The notes under the pieces were generated by a model. That model saw only the letters and a list, made by a program, of their open reading frames with translations. It made no database searches and was not told where the DNA came from. A program made the translations under genes and the position numbers. Below, piece after piece: positions 51,001-59,584 of a DNA stretch of 64,000 bases (the stretch's first letter is position 1; every line of letters starts with the position of its first letter). Origin of the DNA: an uncultured Clostridia bacterium. GTDB taxonomy: Bacteria > Bacillota > Clostridia > TANB77 > UBA1234. Location of the stretch: assembly GCA_934169745.1 (NCBI GenBank), contig CAKPOE010000001.1, positions 248,001 to 312,000 on the forward strand, read 5' to 3'.

Positions 51001-52071
51001 AGAATCGAAATATTGAAAGTTGCAGTAAAAGACTTCATAAACAGTATGTACGATGCGGCAAAACAAAATAAAGAAACTGTAAATATATCAATTATAACTT
51101 TTAGAGCCGATGTAACTGTAAACATTAAGGGACAAGACTTATTAAAAAATAAAAATAGTATAATTTCTATTGTTGATGAGATGTTGCCAGCTAATACAAC
51201 AAATATAAAAGGTGCGTTGGAAAAAGCTACTGAAATAATTAATGAAACAAAGAAAGAAGACATGATTAATTATGCAATATTCTTTGGCGATGGTGAGCCA
51301 ACAACGGATAAGCCAGAACACAAACCAACAAATGATAATTACAATAGATTTAAAACAGAGGTTGGTAGTGATGGTTTCGCATACGCTATAGGATTTGGTC
51401 CTGACTTTAAAAATGATAATTCAGAGGCTGCTAAAATCTTAAATAGTATTGTCACGGGAGAAGGAACAGAAGTTAGAAAGACATCTACTGCGGATGAAAT
51501 CAAACAAGTATTTAAAAATTTAGCGAAAGACATTGCTGATACAGCAAAAACAAAATCTGGTGAACTTGAAATAGATGTATCGAAATTTGACGGTAACTAT
51601 TATCCAATAACAATAATGAGTGGGGATAAAGAAATAGCAACAATAGAATATGCTAAACAATTGAAAGAAAATGGTTTGACAGCAGAAAATGGAAAATTAC
51701 TTTGGGACATTGCTCATTCAAGATATTCGACAACAAAAGAGTTGAAAATAAAACTAACAACAGTTAATGGAAAAGATGGAATTGATCCAAATGACGTGAT
51801 CTCTCTAAAATTACCGAAATTTCCAGAAGAACCGATTAAAAGAGAGACACCAGTAGAAGAGCCAATTAAAGAAGAAGTACCGGCAGAGGAGCCAGTTAAA
51901 GATGAGACACCAGTAGAGGAACCAATTAAAGAAGAAACACCAGCAGAAGAGCCAGTTAAAGATGAGACACCGGTAGAAGAACCAATTAAAGAAGAAACAC
52001 CAGTAGAGAAACCAGTTAAAGATGAGACAACAGTGGAAGCAGAAAAAACAGTAGAAGAGGTACAAGAATAG
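48091..52071 (+). CDS. large SLH / InlB-repeat / VWA surface protein
   Basis: About 1326 residues from TTG 48091 behind GAAAGGAG (signal KLSKILLSTLLMLVLVMTFVAVEA). Three SLH repeats (FPDLSPMHWCYEKIMDFYER, LSDVDNDEWFAPYVNEAVSR, DIEEWAYKAIHSYSV) anchor it to the wall. Then come Ig-like parts, InlB-type B-repeats (KGYKFVGWSTTSDGKVEYKD, TGYTFVGWDKEVP), a MucBP-like segment, a DUF11-like repeat, and a von Willebrand A domain with MIDAS DMSGSMQ. The end is a Pro/Glu/Lys repeat. No LPxTG. Probably an adhesin. Confidence 0.88.
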   Translation: MRKLSKILLSTLLMLVLVMTFVAVEAKAKFPDLSPMHWCYEKIMDFYERGYVDGDDTGTFRPDDTITRAEYVKIVNNFFGYSKSNKASGLSDVDNDEWFAPYVNEAVSRGYITGYEDGTFRPYEPIRRQEATVILSRILKIDNETYPKNHKDGMEQYLDGDDIEEWAYKAIHSYSVHNFINGYPDKTIRLMQNVTRAETVELLHKLEQKVEIDRPGGGDSSTVRQPKITVVEANDSVEWYNLEEANSHKNDEKITVQVHTATEKATIEVKVNGELQTTREVVVKKGTTVEFELPDGEYTITAKATKKGYKNSKEAVQKHVRVDTVAPIAEGIEKEDGVEVDVFDSTRKSFEISGVNEETVKYAWLEKVGSNSYKRVSDTWEELPEGLIKLPEGLNPGKYYLGITAYDNAGNVTTGYKDRIVVANDDGTEEVIEIDYTIVTEKDVPEEKVEEPEEPGDPGEDQGIVTFYANNGTGKTTSQLFDINVPANLNPNTFTRKGYKFVGWSTTSDGKVEYKDKATYTLKSTEGANLYAVWEEIKDPIVVATKHTIRFVAGENGELEGKTEFVNVPYGSDFEDVIDVPTPKADIGYSFDKWNVRDFPSKILGDAEYTASFKINQYTATFILNNGKSDVVITKDYKSALEAPTNLKKTGYTFVGWDKEVPTTMPAEDTTYEAIWKINEYTLTIKYVYEDGEKAKETYTEKYEFEEEYDVAIEVITGYVAKVNNKIETSVTGTMGASDREVTVVYCWNPNVILELDGDKENAETGDSIEYTLVIENKESIETDVEIKLPSDATITEGTLPSKLGPNEKVTIKFKRTIPEEHDISKNYETTVTADVKKGDEVKVIEDTACNGVEKTVVTYTGKTQNKNITLILDMSGSMQYASCSHNIIGGSSDWIPVLGTVNKNQSPKTLYRYNNKTKDNVPTTYQLTLDMFNNKGGESDGYVYCSRPYMGHEVYENGKWVECKEAKNTRIEILKVAVKDFINSMYDAAKQNKETVNISIITFRADVTVNIKGQDLLKNKNSIISIVDEMLPANTTNIKGALEKATEIINETKKEDMINYAIFFGDGEPTTDKPEHKPTNDNYNRFKTEVGSDGFAYAIGFGPDFKNDNSEAAKILNSIVTGEGTEVRKTSTADEIKQVFKNLAKDIADTAKTKSGELEIDVSKFDGNYYPITIMSGDKEIATIEYAKQLKENGLTAENGKLLWDIAHSRYSTTKELKIKLTTVNGKDGIDPNDVISLKLPKFPEEPIKRETPVEEPIKEEVPAEEPVKDETPVEEPIKEETPAEEPVKDETPVEEPIKEETPVEKPVKDETTVEAEKTVEEVQE
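51823..52029 (+). repeat. 30-bp coding tandem repeat
   Basis: About seven imperfect copies of a 10-residue unit such as PVEEPIKEET alternating with PAEEPVKDET (60-bp super-period) at the C terminus of the surface protein. Such repeats often vary in number between strains. Confidence 0.85.
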
Positions 52072-52074
52072 TAA

Positions 52075-52114
52075 AAAGGAGGGGCTACATTTAAAAGTAT
52101 AACCCCTCCTTTCT
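52075..52114 (+). terminator. terminator of the surface protein gene
   Basis: Perfect 10-bp stem AAAGGAGGGG/CCCCTCCTTT, with a T-rich tail. Confidence 0.85.
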
Positions 52115-52152
52115 GTTTACGTTATGTGCAAATACTTTTCACATAAAAACAC

Positions 52153-52180
52153 TTGATTTTTTGCTGTAATGGTATATAAT
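52153..52180 (+). promoter_or_regulatory. promoter of ppdK
   Basis: TTGATT (52153-52158), 16-bp spacer, TATAAT (52175-52180). GGTAT...ATACC flanks the -10 box. Confidence 0.7.
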
Positions 52181-52240
52181 AATACCGTTACGGACAAAAG
52201 ATGATAAGACTAATATTTCAAGAATTAAGGAGGAAACAAA

Positions 52241-54874
52241 ATGAGCAAAAAATATGTTTATCTTTTTAGCGAAGGTAACGCTAACATGAGAGAGCTTCTT
52301 GGTGGTAAAGGTGCTAACCTTGCAGAAATGACTAATTTAGGTTTACCAGTTCCTCAAGGTTTCACAATTTCAACAGAAGCTTGTACACAATACTATGAGG
52401 ACGGAAGAGAAATCAATCCAGAAATCAAGGCTGAAATTACAGAGTATATTTCAAAACTTGAAGAAATTACAGGAAAGAAATTTGGAGATAAAGAGAATCC
52501 ACTTCTTGTTTCTGTACGTTCTGGTGCAAGAGCATCAATGCCTGGAATGATGGATACAATATTGAACTTAGGTTTAAATGAAGATGTTGTTGAAACATTA
52601 TCAGCTAAGTCTGGAAACCCTCGTTGGGCTTGGGACTGCTACAGAAGATTCATTCAAATGTATTCAGATGTAGTTATGGAAGTTGGTAAAAAATATTTCG
52701 AACAACTTATAGATAAAATGAAAGAAGAAAAAGGCGTAACACTAGATGTTGAATTAACAGCTGATGATTTAAAAACATTAGCAAATCAATTCAAAGCTGA
52801 ATACAAAGATAAAATCGGAACAGACTTCCCATCAGATCCAGTTGAACAATTATGGGGAGCTATCAAAGCTGTATTTAGATCTTGGGACAACCCTAGAGCT
52901 AACGTTTATAGAAGAGATAATGATATTCCATATTCTTGGGGTACAGCAGTAAACGTTCAAATGATGGCATTTGGTAACATGGGTGATGACTGTGGTACAG
53001 GTGTTGCATTTACACGTGATCCAGGAACAGGTGCTAAGGGATTATTTGGTGAATTCTTAACAAACGCACAAGGTGAAGACGTTGTTGCTGGTGTTCGTAC
53101 ACCAATGCACATCAGTGAAATGGCTGACAAATTCCCAGAAGCTTTTGAGCAATTCAAAGATGTTTGCCAAAAACTTGAAAAACATTACAGAGATATGCAA
53201 GATATGGAATTTACTGTTGAACATGGTAAATTATATATGTTACAAACACGTAATGGTAAGAGAACAGCTCAAGCTTCTTTGAAAATTGCTTGTGACCTAG
53301 TTGACGAAGGAATGAGAACAGAAGAAGAAGCAGTAGCAATGATAGATCCAAGAAACTTGGACACATTACTACACCCACAATTTGATCCAAAAGCATTGAA
53401 AGAAGCTGCTCCAATAGGAAAAGCTTTAGGCGCTTCTCCAGGAGCTGCTTGTGGCAAAATCGTATTTACAGCTGAAGATGCAAAAGCATGGGCTGCAAGA
53501 AAGGAAAAAGTAGTTCTTGTAAGACTTGAAACTTCTCCAGAGGATATCGAGGGAATGAAAGCTGCACAAGGTATCTTAACAGTTCGTGGTGGTAGAACAT
53601 CTCATGCTGCCGTTGTTGCTCGTGGTATGGGTAAATGCTGCGTATCTGGCTGCAGTGAAATCGTAATGGACGAAGAAAACAAGAAATTCACATTAGGTGG
53701 AAAGACATATCATGAAGGAGATGTTATTTCTCTTGATGGTTCTACAGGTAATATTTATGATGGTTCAATCCCAACAGTTGACGCTACAATAGGCGGAGAC
53801 TTTGGTAGAATTATGGCTTGGGCTGATAAATATAGAGTACTAGAAGTTAGAACAAATGCTGATACACCAACAGATGCTAAGAAAGCTAGAGAACTTGGTG
53901 CACAAGGTATCGGATTATGTCGTACAGAGCATATGTTCTTTGATGGTGACAGAATTGCTGCAATCAGAGAAATGATTTGTTCAGATACAGTTGAACAAAG
54001 AAAAGCAGCTCTTGCTAAATTAGAGCCAATGCAACAAGGTGACTTTGAGCAACTATTTGAAACAATGGATGGTTACGAAGTTACAATAAGATTCTTAGAC
54101 CCACCTCTACATGAATTCGTTCCAACAGAGGAAAAAGATATTGAATTATTAGCTAAGACACAAGGAAAGACAGTAGAAGAAATCAAAGCTATAATTGCTA
54201 GTCTTCATGAATTCAACCCAATGATGGGACACAGAGGATGCCGTCTAGCTGTTACATTCCCAGAAATAGCTGAGATGCAAACAGAAGCAGTTATTAAAGC
54301 TGCAATCAATGTTTCTAAGAAGATTGGTAAGATGATTACACCAGAAATCATGATACCACTTGTTGGAGAGGTAAAAGAATTGAAATACGTAAAAGACGTA
54401 GTATGTGCTACAGCTGATAAGATAATTGCAGAAGCAGGAATTGATATGAAGTATCAAGTTGGTACAATGATAGAGATTCCAAGAGCTGCATTAACAGCTG
54501 ATGAAATAGCTAAAGAAGCTGAATTCTTCTCTTTCGGAACAAATGACTTAACACAAATGACATTTGGATTCTCAAGAGATGATGCTGGTAAATTCTTAGG
54601 AGCTTACTATGATAAGAAGATATATGAAAATGACCCATTTGCTAAACTTGACCAAGTTGGTGTTGGTAAATTAGTAAAAATGGCTGTTGAACTTGGTAAA
54701 CAAACAAGACCAAATATCAAATTAGGTATTTGTGGAGAACATGGTGGAGATCCTTCAACAATTGAATTCTGCCACAACGTTGGATTAACATACGTATCAT
54801 GCTCACCATTCAGAGTTCCTGTTGCAAGATTAGCTGCAGCACAAGCTCAAATCAAAAATCCAAGAACAAAATAG
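52241..54874 (+). CDS. ppdK: pyruvate, phosphate dikinase
   Basis: 877 residues, full length. Converts pyruvate, ATP and Pi to PEP, AMP and PPi, or the reverse. N-terminal ATP-grasp domain (GGKGANLAEMTNLGLPVPQGF), the phospho-His domain GGRTSHAAVVARGMGKCC with the His near residue 453, and a C-terminal PEP/pyruvate barrel ending GICGEHGGDPSTIEFCHNVG. It has its own promoter and terminator. Codons are more regular than in most neighbours, consistent with strong expression. Confidence 0.98.
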   Translation: MSKKYVYLFSEGNANMRELLGGKGANLAEMTNLGLPVPQGFTISTEACTQYYEDGREINPEIKAEITEYISKLEEITGKKFGDKENPLLVSVRSGARASMPGMMDTILNLGLNEDVVETLSAKSGNPRWAWDCYRRFIQMYSDVVMEVGKKYFEQLIDKMKEEKGVTLDVELTADDLKTLANQFKAEYKDKIGTDFPSDPVEQLWGAIKAVFRSWDNPRANVYRRDNDIPYSWGTAVNVQMMAFGNMGDDCGTGVAFTRDPGTGAKGLFGEFLTNAQGEDVVAGVRTPMHISEMADKFPEAFEQFKDVCQKLEKHYRDMQDMEFTVEHGKLYMLQTRNGKRTAQASLKIACDLVDEGMRTEEEAVAMIDPRNLDTLLHPQFDPKALKEAAPIGKALGASPGAACGKIVFTAEDAKAWAARKEKVVLVRLETSPEDIEGMKAAQGILTVRGGRTSHAAVVARGMGKCCVSGCSEIVMDEENKKFTLGGKTYHEGDVISLDGSTGNIYDGSIPTVDATIGGDFGRIMAWADKYRVLEVRTNADTPTDAKKARELGAQGIGLCRTEHMFFDGDRIAAIREMICSDTVEQRKAALAKLEPMQQGDFEQLFETMDGYEVTIRFLDPPLHEFVPTEEKDIELLAKTQGKTVEEIKAIIASLHEFNPMMGHRGCRLAVTFPEIAEMQTEAVIKAAINVSKKIGKMITPEIMIPLVGEVKELKYVKDVVCATADKIIAEAGIDMKYQVGTMIEIPRAALTADEIAKEAEFFSFGTNDLTQMTFGFSRDDAGKFLGAYYDKKIYENDPFAKLDQVGVGKLVKMAVELGKQTRPNIKLGICGEHGGDPSTIEFCHNVGLTYVSCSPFRVPVARLAAAQAQIKNPRTK

Positions 54875-54885
54875 TAATTAAACAC

Positions 54886-54919
54886 AAAAAGAAGTCAACT
54901 GTTTGGTTGACTTCTTTTT
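54886..54919 (+). terminator. terminator after ppdK
   Basis: 14-bp stem AAAAAGAAGTCAAC/GTTGACTTCTTTTT, T tail. Confidence 0.92.
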
Positions 54920-54935
54920 ATATTTTTAATAGAAA

Positions 54936-55005
54936 TGGACAATTTTCCGGCAGCCACTTTTTCGTTCATTTTTGAACAATTTTCCGGCTGCCTCTTTTTC
55001 GTTCA
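54936..55005. repeat. pair of 33-bp dispersed repeats, locus 2
   Basis: Units at 54936-54968 and 54973-55005, spacer TTTT. Same length, spacing and core as at 36610. Unit 3 begins TGGAC, which still pairs with GTTCA through a G-U; unit 4 has GGCTGCCTCT in place of GGCAGCCACT. Confidence 0.85.
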
Positions 55006-55135
55006 AAACAGACTGCACGAAAAAGCGAAGCGCCAAATGTGTACGTTTTTGGTGCACATTTGGCGGGCTGGACGAAAATGCAACATATGAACATTGCACT
55101 ACACTTTTGTTTTACAGGTCGCCGAGACCATACGA
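55006..55135. other. structured intergenic element behind repeat locus 2
   Basis: Contains a perfect 11-bp stem CGCCAAATGTG (55031-55041) with CACATTTGGCG (55055-55065) and a small hairpin GGTC-GCCGA-GACC near 55118. Richer in G+C than usual spacers here. No gene is credible; it may be part of the same dispersed element or an RNA. Confidence 0.4.
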
Positions 55136-55149
55136 TGAAAAACTTTTTG

Positions 55150-55178
55150 TTGTTTTTTATATTTTGTTGTGATAAGAT
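55150..55178 (+). promoter_or_regulatory. possible promoter of ppa
   Basis: TTGTTT, 17-bp spacer, TAAGAT (55173-55178). Moderate match. Confidence 0.45.
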
Positions 55179-55200
55179 TGTTTTGACAAGGAGGACGAGT

Positions 55201-55731
55201 ATGAATATTTGGCATGATTTAGATAAAAAAAGAGTTACGCCTGAGAAGTTTACAGCGGTTATAGAAATCTCAAAAGGTGGAAAAAACAAATATGAGTTGG
55301 ATAAAGAAACAGGAATGCTTAGGCTAGATAGAGTTTTATATACTTCTACTCATTACCCGGCTAATTATGGATTTATTCCCAAAACTTATGCTGAAGACAA
55401 TGATCCGCTTGATGTTTTAGTTCTTTGTCAGGAACAAATTTTACCACTCACATTGGTTGAGTGTTATCCAATAGGAATTTTAGAAATGCTTGATAATGAC
55501 GAATCGGATGAGAAGATTATTGCGGTTCCAGTGAACGACCCATCATATTGTGACTATAAAGACATTTCTGAGTTACCATCACATTTGTTTGATGAAATTT
55601 CTCACTTTTTTGAAGTGTATAAAATATTGGAAGATAAACATACGGCGGTTCAAAAAATAAGTGATAGGAGTGTAGCTATAAAGAGTATTAAGGATTCAAT
55701 TGAAAGGTATGAAGAAAAGTTTTCAAATTAG
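55201..55731 (+). CDS. ppa: inorganic pyrophosphatase, family I
   Basis: 176 residues. Active-site pattern: KYELDKETGMLRLDRVLYTSTHYPANYGFIPKT in outline, then the metal-binding DNDPLDVLVL. Splits PPi to two Pi. ATG 55201 behind AAGGAGG; the frame is open upstream through the intergenic element, which is not coding. Lying next to ppdK it would draw on the PPi made by that enzyme, or compete with it. The TPR gene follows 18 bases on. Confidence 0.95.
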   Translation: MNIWHDLDKKRVTPEKFTAVIEISKGGKNKYELDKETGMLRLDRVLYTSTHYPANYGFIPKTYAEDNDPLDVLVLCQEQILPLTLVECYPIGILEMLDNDESDEKIIAVPVNDPSYCDYKDISELPSHLFDEISHFFEVYKILEDKHTAVQKISDRSVAIKSIKDSIERYEEKFSN

Positions 55732-55749
55732 AAAGGAAAGTAGTAAGAA

Positions 55750-56919
55750 ATGTTGTTTGAAAGAATTGTTTTTAGCCTATTGTGTCTTGGGCTTCTAGCA
55801 TATGTAGTACATAGTTTTATCAAGACACGAAATAATATGATACTTGCAATGATTGCCTTTCAGATTATTGCGTGTATTGTAAATATTTTATCTCTTATTA
55901 ATGGAATTTTTCCATCAACTATTATACAAATTTATATTTGTGTGATGGGAGTATTGGCACCAATTTGTCTATTTGTTTTGGAATATTTGAAGATAGATAT
56001 ATATAAGGTCGCGGATTTGAAGTTCGGTGATGATTATATGAAATCTGGTGAATATGAGAAAGCAATTTCAAGTTTTAAAAAGGCATTAACCAGAGATCCA
56101 AGTGATAGTACTATTTTTGCAAGACTTGGAAATGCATATAATGCAATAGGAGATAGAAGAACTGCTTTTGATAGATTTGCAAAAGCAGTGGAATTAAATA
56201 GAAATGATTATAAGTCATACTACGAGATTGGAATTATATTTAATGAATTGGGTAAGAAAAATGATGCAAGAGTTGTACTTGATAACGCATTAAGAATTAA
56301 ACCTGATTTTACACAGGCATCAGAATTACTAGCACTAGTTTTATGTGCATTGAACAAATATGATGAAGCAATAAATGTATACAAAGATGCAATAAAGTAT
56401 AGTCCGGATAATTATCAATTATATTATAGTATGGGTATTGTTAGGACAGAGCTTAGAGATTTTAATGAAGCTAGAGAGTGCTATGAAAAAGCAATCGAGT
56501 TAAAGCCAGATTTGTATGAAGCGTTCTTTAGTTTAGGACAAATTCATTTACTAATGGGAGAACTTTTAGAGGCCGAGAGAATGTTTAAACGTTCTTTGTA
56601 TGATAAAGATTTAGCTGCTAAGTCATATTATCAACTAGCTAAAGTATATATATTAAATGATGAAGAAATTAAAGCTGTAACATATTTAGAATATGCATTT
56701 GAAATAGATGCTTCATACCGCTATAAAGCGGAATCTGAACCACTATTTAAAAAAATAAAAGACTACTTAACTGGAATACATATGGTTTCACAGGCACAAA
56801 TGAAGTTAGAACAAGAAATTAATGAGAAAGTGAACGAAAAATATTCTAATTCAGAGTACGAGCAAATGGAGATTGGAGACGAAGCCTTCAATTATATGGA
56901 TAAGTATTCTGGAAAGTAA
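55750..56919 (+). CDS. membrane-anchored TPR protein
   Basis: 389 residues. Three membrane segments in the first 90 residues (IVFSLLCLGLLAYVVHSFI, MILAMIAFQIIACIVNILSL, IYICVMGVLAPICLFVLEYL), then about seven tetratricopeptide repeats (for example GEYEKAISSFKKALTRDPSD, DYKSYYEIGIIFNELGKKNDA, NEARECYEKAIELKPDLYEA). A protein-interaction scaffold on the inner membrane face; partner unknown. Encoded between ppa and uppP. Confidence 0.85.
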   Translation: MLFERIVFSLLCLGLLAYVVHSFIKTRNNMILAMIAFQIIACIVNILSLINGIFPSTIIQIYICVMGVLAPICLFVLEYLKIDIYKVADLKFGDDYMKSGEYEKAISSFKKALTRDPSDSTIFARLGNAYNAIGDRRTAFDRFAKAVELNRNDYKSYYEIGIIFNELGKKNDARVVLDNALRIKPDFTQASELLALVLCALNKYDEAINVYKDAIKYSPDNYQLYYSMGIVRTELRDFNEARECYEKAIELKPDLYEAFFSLGQIHLLMGELLEAERMFKRSLYDKDLAAKSYYQLAKVYILNDEEIKAVTYLEYAFEIDASYRYKAESEPLFKKIKDYLTGIHMVSQAQMKLEQEINEKVNEKYSNSEYEQMEIGDEAFNYMDKYSGK

Positions 56920-56930
56920 AGGAGACTTTT

Positions 56931-57708
56931 ATGACGATTTTGCAAGCTATTGTTTTGGGAGTTGTTCAAGGATTGACGGAATTGTTGCCAATTTCAAGTT
57001 CGGCACATTTATTTATAATTCCTTTTCTTTTGAAGTGGCAGATACCAGAGTCTTTTGACGTAGCACTCCATGCAGGAACATTGCTTGCAATTGTATTGTT
57101 TTTTTATAATGATTGGCTAAGGCTAATCAAAGGCGCATATGAACAGATAATACAAAGAAGAAAAAATTCTGATGGTAAGATGTTTTGCTATATAGTGATG
57201 GCAACAGTACCTGGACGGAATTATAGGTTTTATTTTAGATAAGTTTTTTGAAGATATTTTAACAAATCCTGTACTGATAGCTATAATGCTTATCGTTATG
57301 GGAATAGTTTTATATGTTGTAGATAAAAATTCGAGCAAGGATATCAGTTATGAAAAGATGACATTTAAACAGACTTTTTTAATTGGTTTGTCGCAATCGC
57401 TTGCATTTATACCGGGAGTATCTCGTTCTGGTATAACAATGACGACAGGGCGAGCACTTGGCTTGTCTAGAGAAGCCTCTGCAAGGTATTCTTTTATGTT
57501 ATCTGCACCAATTGTTTTGGCTGCGACCGTATACAAATTTAAAGACTTCGTTTTTGATGTTCCGTTTATAGTTGGTGTTTTAACTAGTTTCATAATTGGA
57601 GTATTAGTAATAAAGTTTTTGTTAAATTATTTGAAAAAAGAGAGTTTCAAAGTTTTTGCGGTATATAGAATTATAGCAGGTTTGTTAGTATTACTATGGG
57701 TTATATAG
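56931..57708 (+). pseudogene. uppP: undecaprenyl-diphosphatase UppP, frameshifted
   Basis: BacA/UppP membrane enzyme that recycles undecaprenyl phosphate. The first part (to 57215) has GVVQGLTELLPISSSAHLF and ESFDVALHAGTLLAIVLFF; the second part (from 57217, next frame) has LSQSLAFIPGVSRSGITMTTGRALG. Both catalytic motifs are present. The frame breaks at GGA-C-GGA: removing the single C at 57216 gives VPGGIIGFILDKFFED and one intact gene of about 258 residues. As read, the first frame stops at 57242. Either a recent null mutation or a sequence error. Confidence 0.85.
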
Positions 57709-57718
57709 GGAGGTATTT

Positions 57719-58546
57719 ATGACACTTATTGATGGAAAGTTTGTTTCTCAAAAGTTGAAAGAAGAATTAAAAGAAAAAATGGCTCATGTTAAAAAAACAC
57801 CAAGTTTGGCTGTAATACGTGTTGGTGAGGACGTTGCGTCTAAAATATATATAAAGTTAAAAGCAAAAATGTGCGAGGAGCTTGGAATAAATTTTGCTGA
57901 GTATCATTTGGATGAAAACATACAACAAGAAGATTTGCTTGGATTGATTCATAGACTTAATGCTGATGAAAATACTACGGCTATACTGCTTCAAAGCCCA
58001 ATACCGTATCATTTGAATATACTAGAAGCATTTAAAGCAATTGACCCAGAAAAGGATGTGGATGGTTTTAATCCAATAAATGTTGGAAAGTTAGCATTGG
58101 GACAAGCTACTTTTGCACCGTGTACACCACTTGGAGTAATGAAGTTGTTGGAGGAGTACAATATAGACATAGAAGGAAAGCATTGCGTTGTAATTGGTAG
58201 AAGTAATATTGTTGGAAGACCTATGGCGCAACTTATGATAAATGCGAATGCTACTGTTACCGTATGCCATTCTAAAACTAAAAATTTGGCAGAAATCACG
58301 AAAACAGCAGATATAGTTATAGTTGCAATCGGAAAACCAAAATATATAACGGCAGATATGATAAAAGAAGGTGCTGTTGTTGTGGATGTCGGTATAAATA
58401 GAATTCCTGATTCAAAGAAGATTGTGGGGGATGTCGACTTTGAAAATGTGAAAGATAAATGTAGCTTTATCACTCCAGTGCCAGGTGGAGTTGGACCAAT
58501 GACGATAATTACATTAATGAGTAATGTAATTAAAACAGTAGAGTAA
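57719..58546 (+). CDS. folD: methylenetetrahydrofolate dehydrogenase/cyclohydrolase
   Basis: 275 residues, bifunctional. N-terminal catalytic part with ASKIYIKLKAKMCEELGI (Tyr and the general-base Lys), LLQSPIPYHLN and DVDGFNP; C-terminal NADP-binding domain VVIGRSNIVGRPMAQLM and FITPVPGGVGPMTI. Interconverts methylene-, methenyl- and formyl-THF. GGGAGG ribosome site, ten bases after uppP. Confidence 0.97.
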   Translation: MTLIDGKFVSQKLKEELKEKMAHVKKTPSLAVIRVGEDVASKIYIKLKAKMCEELGINFAEYHLDENIQQEDLLGLIHRLNADENTTAILLQSPIPYHLNILEAFKAIDPEKDVDGFNPINVGKLALGQATFAPCTPLGVMKLLEEYNIDIEGKHCVVIGRSNIVGRPMAQLMINANATVTVCHSKTKNLAEITKTADIVIVAIGKPKYITADMIKEGAVVVDVGINRIPDSKKIVGDVDFENVKDKCSFITPVPGGVGPMTIITLMSNVIKTVE

Positions 58547-58568
58547 TATGTTAATTAAAATTTTATAG

Positions 58569-58605
58569 AAAAGGCATAGAAATCCATAGGATTTTTATGC
58601 CTTTC
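58569..58605 (+). terminator. terminator after folD
   Basis: 15-bp stem AAAGGCATAGAAATC/GATTTTTATGCCTTT with one G-U pair, T-rich tail. Confidence 0.88.
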
Positions 58606-58624
58606 TTGTTTTTAAGGAGGTAAA

Positions 58625-59479
58625 ATGAATTATTGGATATGGTTTTCAACAATAAAATGTTTAGGCCCAATACAAAAGAAAATCTTGCTTGAGAAAATAG
58701 GAACACCAGAAAAGATTTATAAGACTAATATATGTGATATAGAAAAAATAAATGGAATAAGAAAAGACGCTATTATTAATATTGAAAAGAGCAAAAACAA
58801 AGAATTGATGAGAAAATATGAAGAATATATTTATAATCATGAAATTGAGGTTATACCTATTGATGATGTTAATTATCCTGCAGCATTAAGAGAAATATAT
58901 GATCCACCAATAACTCTATTTGCAAAGGGAAATTTAACTTTTTTAGGTGAAAAATCAATAGGCATTGTTGGGTCACGAGATGCAACAAGTTATGGCTTTA
59001 ATACAGCAAAAGAATTGTCATATTCACTTGCACAAAATAATATAGTAATAGTAAGTGGACTGGCTAGAGGCATTGATAAAGCAGCACATATAGGGGCGTT
59101 GAATGCAAAAGGAAAGACAATAGCTGTATTGGGATGTGGTATAGATATTTGTTATCCTAATGAAAATATGGTTATATATAAAGAAATTTTGAGAAGAGGA
59201 TTAATAATATCAGAATACATCGTTGGCACAAAACCAGAAGCGGGTAATTTTCCTGCTCGAAACAGAATTATAAGTGGTTTGTCTAACGGAGTTGTAATCG
59301 TTGAAGCTAAGGCGAAAAGTGGAGCAATTATAACTGCGGATTTTGCATTAGAGCAAGGTAGAACAGTTTATGCTATACCAGGTAATATAAACTCTATACA
59401 AAGTGAAGGAACGAACGACTTGATAAAGCAAGGGGCAAAAACCGTAACAAGTATAAATGATGTGCTTGAGGACTTATAA
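58625..59479 (+). CDS. dprA: DNA processing protein DprA
   Basis: 284 residues. Rossmann-like core: SIGIVGSRDATSYG, VSGLARGIDKAAHIGAL, TIAVLGCGIDICYP, AGNFPARNRIISGLSNGVVIVEA and SGAIITADFALEQGR. DprA loads RecA on incoming single-stranded DNA. An N-terminal helix-hairpin-like part is present; the C-terminal winged helix of longer homologues is lacking, which is common. AAGGAGG site directly before ATG 58625. Confidence 0.93.
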   Translation: MNYWIWFSTIKCLGPIQKKILLEKIGTPEKIYKTNICDIEKINGIRKDAIINIEKSKNKELMRKYEEYIYNHEIEVIPIDDVNYPAALREIYDPPITLFAKGNLTFLGEKSIGIVGSRDATSYGFNTAKELSYSLAQNNIVIVSGLARGIDKAAHIGALNAKGKTIAVLGCGIDICYPNENMVIYKEILRRGLIISEYIVGTKPEAGNFPARNRIISGLSNGVVIVEAKAKSGAIITADFALEQGRTVYAIPGNINSIQSEGTNDLIKQGAKTVTSINDVLEDL

Positions 59480-59584
59480 TTTGTAATTGTCAAATTGTAT
59501 ATACGCCGAAATTTTGCGTCATTTTGTTTACTTTTTTCTGCATTTAATATATAATAATTACGAATATTTATGGGAGGCGAAAAT

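Noticed and set aside
51823..52029. CRISPR array
   Set aside because: The repeats are contiguous coding tandem repeats without spacers.
51811..52065. Minus-strand frame opposite the Pro/Glu repeat
   Set aside because: Low-complexity shadow of the coding repeat, with no ribosome site.
55039..55200. 54-residue extension of the pyrophosphatase into the upstream element
   Set aside because: The family starts at about MNIWHDLDKKR, and AAGGAGG sits right before ATG 55201.
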